Below, piece by piece: positions 39,404 to 41,039 of a stretch of 41,039 bases of DNA; the first letter of the stretch is position 1, and the number at the start of each line of letters is the position of its first letter. The stretch comes from Myxococcales bacterium (lineage in GTDB: Bacteria; Myxococcota_A; UBA9042; JABWCM01). Where the stretch lies: assembly GCA_013360285.1 (NCBI GenBank), contig JABWCM010000019.1:1-41039 (forward strand). Direction: 5' to 3'. The notes under the pieces were generated by a model that was not told the origin of the DNA, did not search any database, and worked only from the letters and a program-made list of their open reading frames with translations. A program made the translations under genes and the position numbers.

Positions 39404-39570
39404 CTAGGTGGCTGGTGTTAAATAGGGGTTTTCATGATCCAGCCGAATTTGAGCCGGATCTCCCCCCAAAAACCTGAGTCATATCGGGAATATGGCGCAG
39501 GGTTTTTGGGGGGCGAGGCGGACAAAGGCGGCCAAAGCATGAAAATCATCATTTAACACCAGCCACCTAG
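39404..39570. repeat. Palindromic element family A, copy A2
   Basis: Perfect 20-bp inverted ends: CTAGGTGGCTGGTGTTAAAT (39404-39423) and its complement at 39551-39570. The centre (39473-39501) is identical to A1. The inner stem here is CCCCCCAAAAACC against GGGTTTTTGGGGGG, different from A1 yet still fully paired. It lies upstream of the lipoprotein gene. Confidence 0.87.
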
Positions 39571-39614
39571 AGGTTTCACGTTTTACTCAAATTTCTCACA
39601 AGCTTGCGAACGCC

Positions 39615-39972
39615 AGCCCGGATTTTTCAAGAACTCGCCGGCGAAAGTGTCGAGGTGCCAACAAATTCGGGGATGGTGGGCCGTTTCTGCCCAGAAGCAT
39701 GGCAGCGCCGTGTTGAGGACAAAAAGGGTCTACCATGCCCGAGGTTGCTCGTGGATCAGCGCTAATATGCTCCAGCTTGTAAGAGGGTGTTTTGGTAAAA
39801 AATTACATTACGCGAGCCACTGGCCTACTACGTCGGTCCTGTTTCGGTCAGCCTGTCCTCGACGTGCCCCTTGGCACGCCTCCGGTGGGCCTCGGTCGTC
39901 AAGACCGACTCGTTACGGTATTGTCTCGCTCACCGGCAATTTTTACCCAAACACCCTCTAAGAAATCCGGGT
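39615..39972. repeat. Family D copy D2, interrupted by B2
   Basis: The left end AGCCCGGATTTTTC (39615-39628) is the complement of the right end GAAATCCGGGTT (about 39962-39973). Both resemble D1 ends. B2 (39782-39959) lies inside and finishes a few bp before the right end. The left 150 bp between them show no protein-like frame. Confidence 0.55.
39782..39959. repeat. Palindromic element family B, copy B2
   Basis: Ends AGAGGGTGTTTTGGTAAAAA (from 39782) and the complement of AGAGGGTGTTTGGGTAAAAA (ending 39959) form an inverted repeat of about 23 bp. The core has TGGCCTACTACG (39821-39832), a small GTGCC-CCTT-GGCAC hairpin, and CTCGTTACGG. It is longer than B1 (178 against 134 bp). Confidence 0.85.
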
Positions 39973-40091
39973 TAATGTGGACTCGGCTGGGTTCTTCCTG
40001 GATAACATATTCTGATTTGTGCGTTCTTGCGCTTAAGGTTGTTGTAACTTAACGGACAAGACGCGTTTGAATCAGCTTGTGGTGAGTGGTT

Positions 40092-40946
40092 ATGGATATT
40101 GGAGAATATAAAGTCACAGCAATTGAGACGGGTCAGTTTGCGCTGGACGGGGGCGCTATGTTCGGCGTCGTGCCCCGTACAATGTGGGAAAAAAAAGTCG
40201 TTCCGGATGATCGAAATAGAATTCCCATGGCACTTCGGGTGATGTTGATTCAAGGCCACGGCCGCAACATTCTGGTTGACACCGGCATCGGTGAAAAGTG
40301 GTCCACACGCGAAACTGCGATATATGCGATTGATTTTGAGAAAAATTCACTGAAATTTGGGTTGTTGAAATCTGGACTGCGCGTAGAGGACATCACCGAC
40401 GTTATTTTGACGCATTTGCATTTTGATCACGCTGGTGGCGCAACAAAAGTTTCGAATCTCGGCGTGCTGGAACCAACTTTTCCAAATGCGAAATATTACG
40501 TGCAGGCACAGAATCTTCAGTGGGCAAAACGCCCCGTTGAGAAAGACCGCGCAAGTTATTTACCGCACGACTTTGAACCGCTGTTGGCGCACGGTGTGCT
40601 TGAGACAATCGACGGTCCCGGGGAACTATTTCCGGGGATTGGTGTGCGGTTATCACAGGGTCATACGGCCGGTCTCCAGATCCCAGTGATATCCGACGGA
40701 GTGACCACACTGGTATACCCCGCGGATCTGATACCTACCCGGGCGCACGTGCCGGTTCCGTGGGTTATGGCGTACGATCTTCGCCCAGTTGTATCAGTGG
40801 CGGAAAAGAAGGCTTTGTATGCTCGGGCCGTCCCAAATCGTTGGATCTTATTTTACGAACACGACGCGGTTGTCGCGGCATCCTACGTGGTGTCGGGGGA
40901 ACGAGGGTTCGAAGCAGGTGAAACCGTTGACGTTTCAGTCCCTTAG
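40092..40946 (+). CDS. Metallo-beta-lactamase-fold hydrolase
   Basis: The MBL fold is clear: HLHFDH at 108-113 gives two metal-binding His plus the catalytic Asp112 and His113. His191 (SQGHTAG), Asp212 (YPADLIP) and His257 (FYEHD) complete the usual dinuclear zinc set. The 284-residue length and GHTAG pattern resemble the lactonase/glyoxalase-like branch. The substrate is unknown; a lactonase is possible but not shown. I choose ATG 40092 over GTG 40086 because GGTGAG is well spaced to it. The TAG stop (40944-40946) is the start of repeat B3. Confidence 0.88.
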   Translation: MDIGEYKVTAIETGQFALDGGAMFGVVPRTMWEKKVVPDDRNRIPMALRVMLIQGHGRNILVDTGIGEKWSTRETAIYAIDFEKNSLKFGLLKSGLRVEDITDVILTHLHFDHAGGATKVSNLGVLEPTFPNAKYYVQAQNLQWAKRPVEKDRASYLPHDFEPLLAHGVLETIDGPGELFPGIGVRLSQGHTAGLQIPVISDGVTTLVYPADLIPTRAHVPVPWVMAYDLRPVVSVAEKKALYARAVPNRWILFYEHDAVVAASYVVSGERGFEAGETVDVSVP

Positions 40947-41039
40947 AGGGTGTTTGGGAAAAAAATAAGCTACGCGAGCCATTGGCCTACTGCGTCGGTC
41001 CTGCCTCGGTCGGCAGGCCCGCCTCGCTACGGCCACTGT
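40945..41039. repeat. Palindromic element family B, copy B3, cut by window edge
   Basis: It begins AGAGGGTGTTTGGGAAAAAA, then CGCGAGCCATTGGCCTACTG (TGGCCTACTGCG at 40983-40994) and GCCTCGCTACGGCCA, all shared with B1 and B2. The right inverted end lies beyond the window. It overlaps the MBL-gene stop codon. Confidence 0.8.

Noticed and set aside
33019..40085. CRISPR array as an explanation for the repeated palindromes
   Set aside because: Repeat units are 130-180 bp, differ between families, are not regularly spaced, and no cas gene is present.
33019..41039. Insertion sequence with transposase
   Set aside because: The elements have inverted ends but encode no protein; no transposase-like frame is found anywhere in the window.

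Overview
The left 30 kb of this window is one continuous minus-strand information-processing supercluster. In transcription order (high to low coordinates) it reads: four tRNAs (Thr-UGU, Tyr-GUA, Gly-UCC, Thr-GGU), tuf, rpmG, tRNA-Trp, secE, nusG, rplK, rplA, rplJ, rplL, rpoB, rpoC, rpsL, rpsG, rpsJ, rplD, rplW, rplB, rpsS, rplV, rpsC, rplP, rpmC, rpsQ, rplN, rplX, rplE, rpsN, rpsH, rplF, rplR, rpsE, a damaged rpmD-like stretch, rplO, secY, infA, rpmJ, rpsM, rpsK, rpsD, rpoA, rplQ and a tRNA-Gln cut by the window edge. This joins the classical thrU-tyrU-glyT-thrT-tufB, secE-nusG, L11-L10-beta, str, S10, spc and alpha operons end to end. Gene order, a three-helix SecE, 1,380-residue RpoB and 1,378-residue RpoC point to a Gram-negative bacterium near the former Deltaproteobacteria (Myxococcota or Bdellovibrionota-like). 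That is an inference from protein flavour and gene order; the genus cannot be named from sequence reading alone. S4, S14 and L36 carry zinc-binding cysteines.

Three genes are missing from places where they almost always sit. rplC (L3) is absent between rpsJ and rplD, which are only 17 nt apart. fusA is absent between rpsG and rpsJ. The rpmD (L30) slot between rpsE and rplO holds only a short frame-broken remnant. Strong sigma70-type promoters lie upstream of rpsL and upstream of rplJ, the latter followed by a structured leader of about 220 nt that fits L10 autoregulation.

The right 10 kb (about 30.9 to 41.0 kb) changes character. It holds ordinary accessory or housekeeping genes, each with long intergenic regions: an adenosine deaminase family protein, rlmB, proS, an Smr-domain protein, a cardiolipin-synthase-type phospholipase D, a HEAT-repeat lipoprotein and a metallo-beta-lactamase-fold hydrolase.

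Those intergenic regions are largely built from imperfectly palindromic elements of 130-180 bp. I separate them into at least four families, called A, B, C and D here. They abut one another, nest, and in three places supply the stop codon of the neighbouring gene. Family A shows covarying stems around an identical core of about 30 nt. I did not see such elements in the ribosomal cluster. These repeats are the least explained feature of the window.
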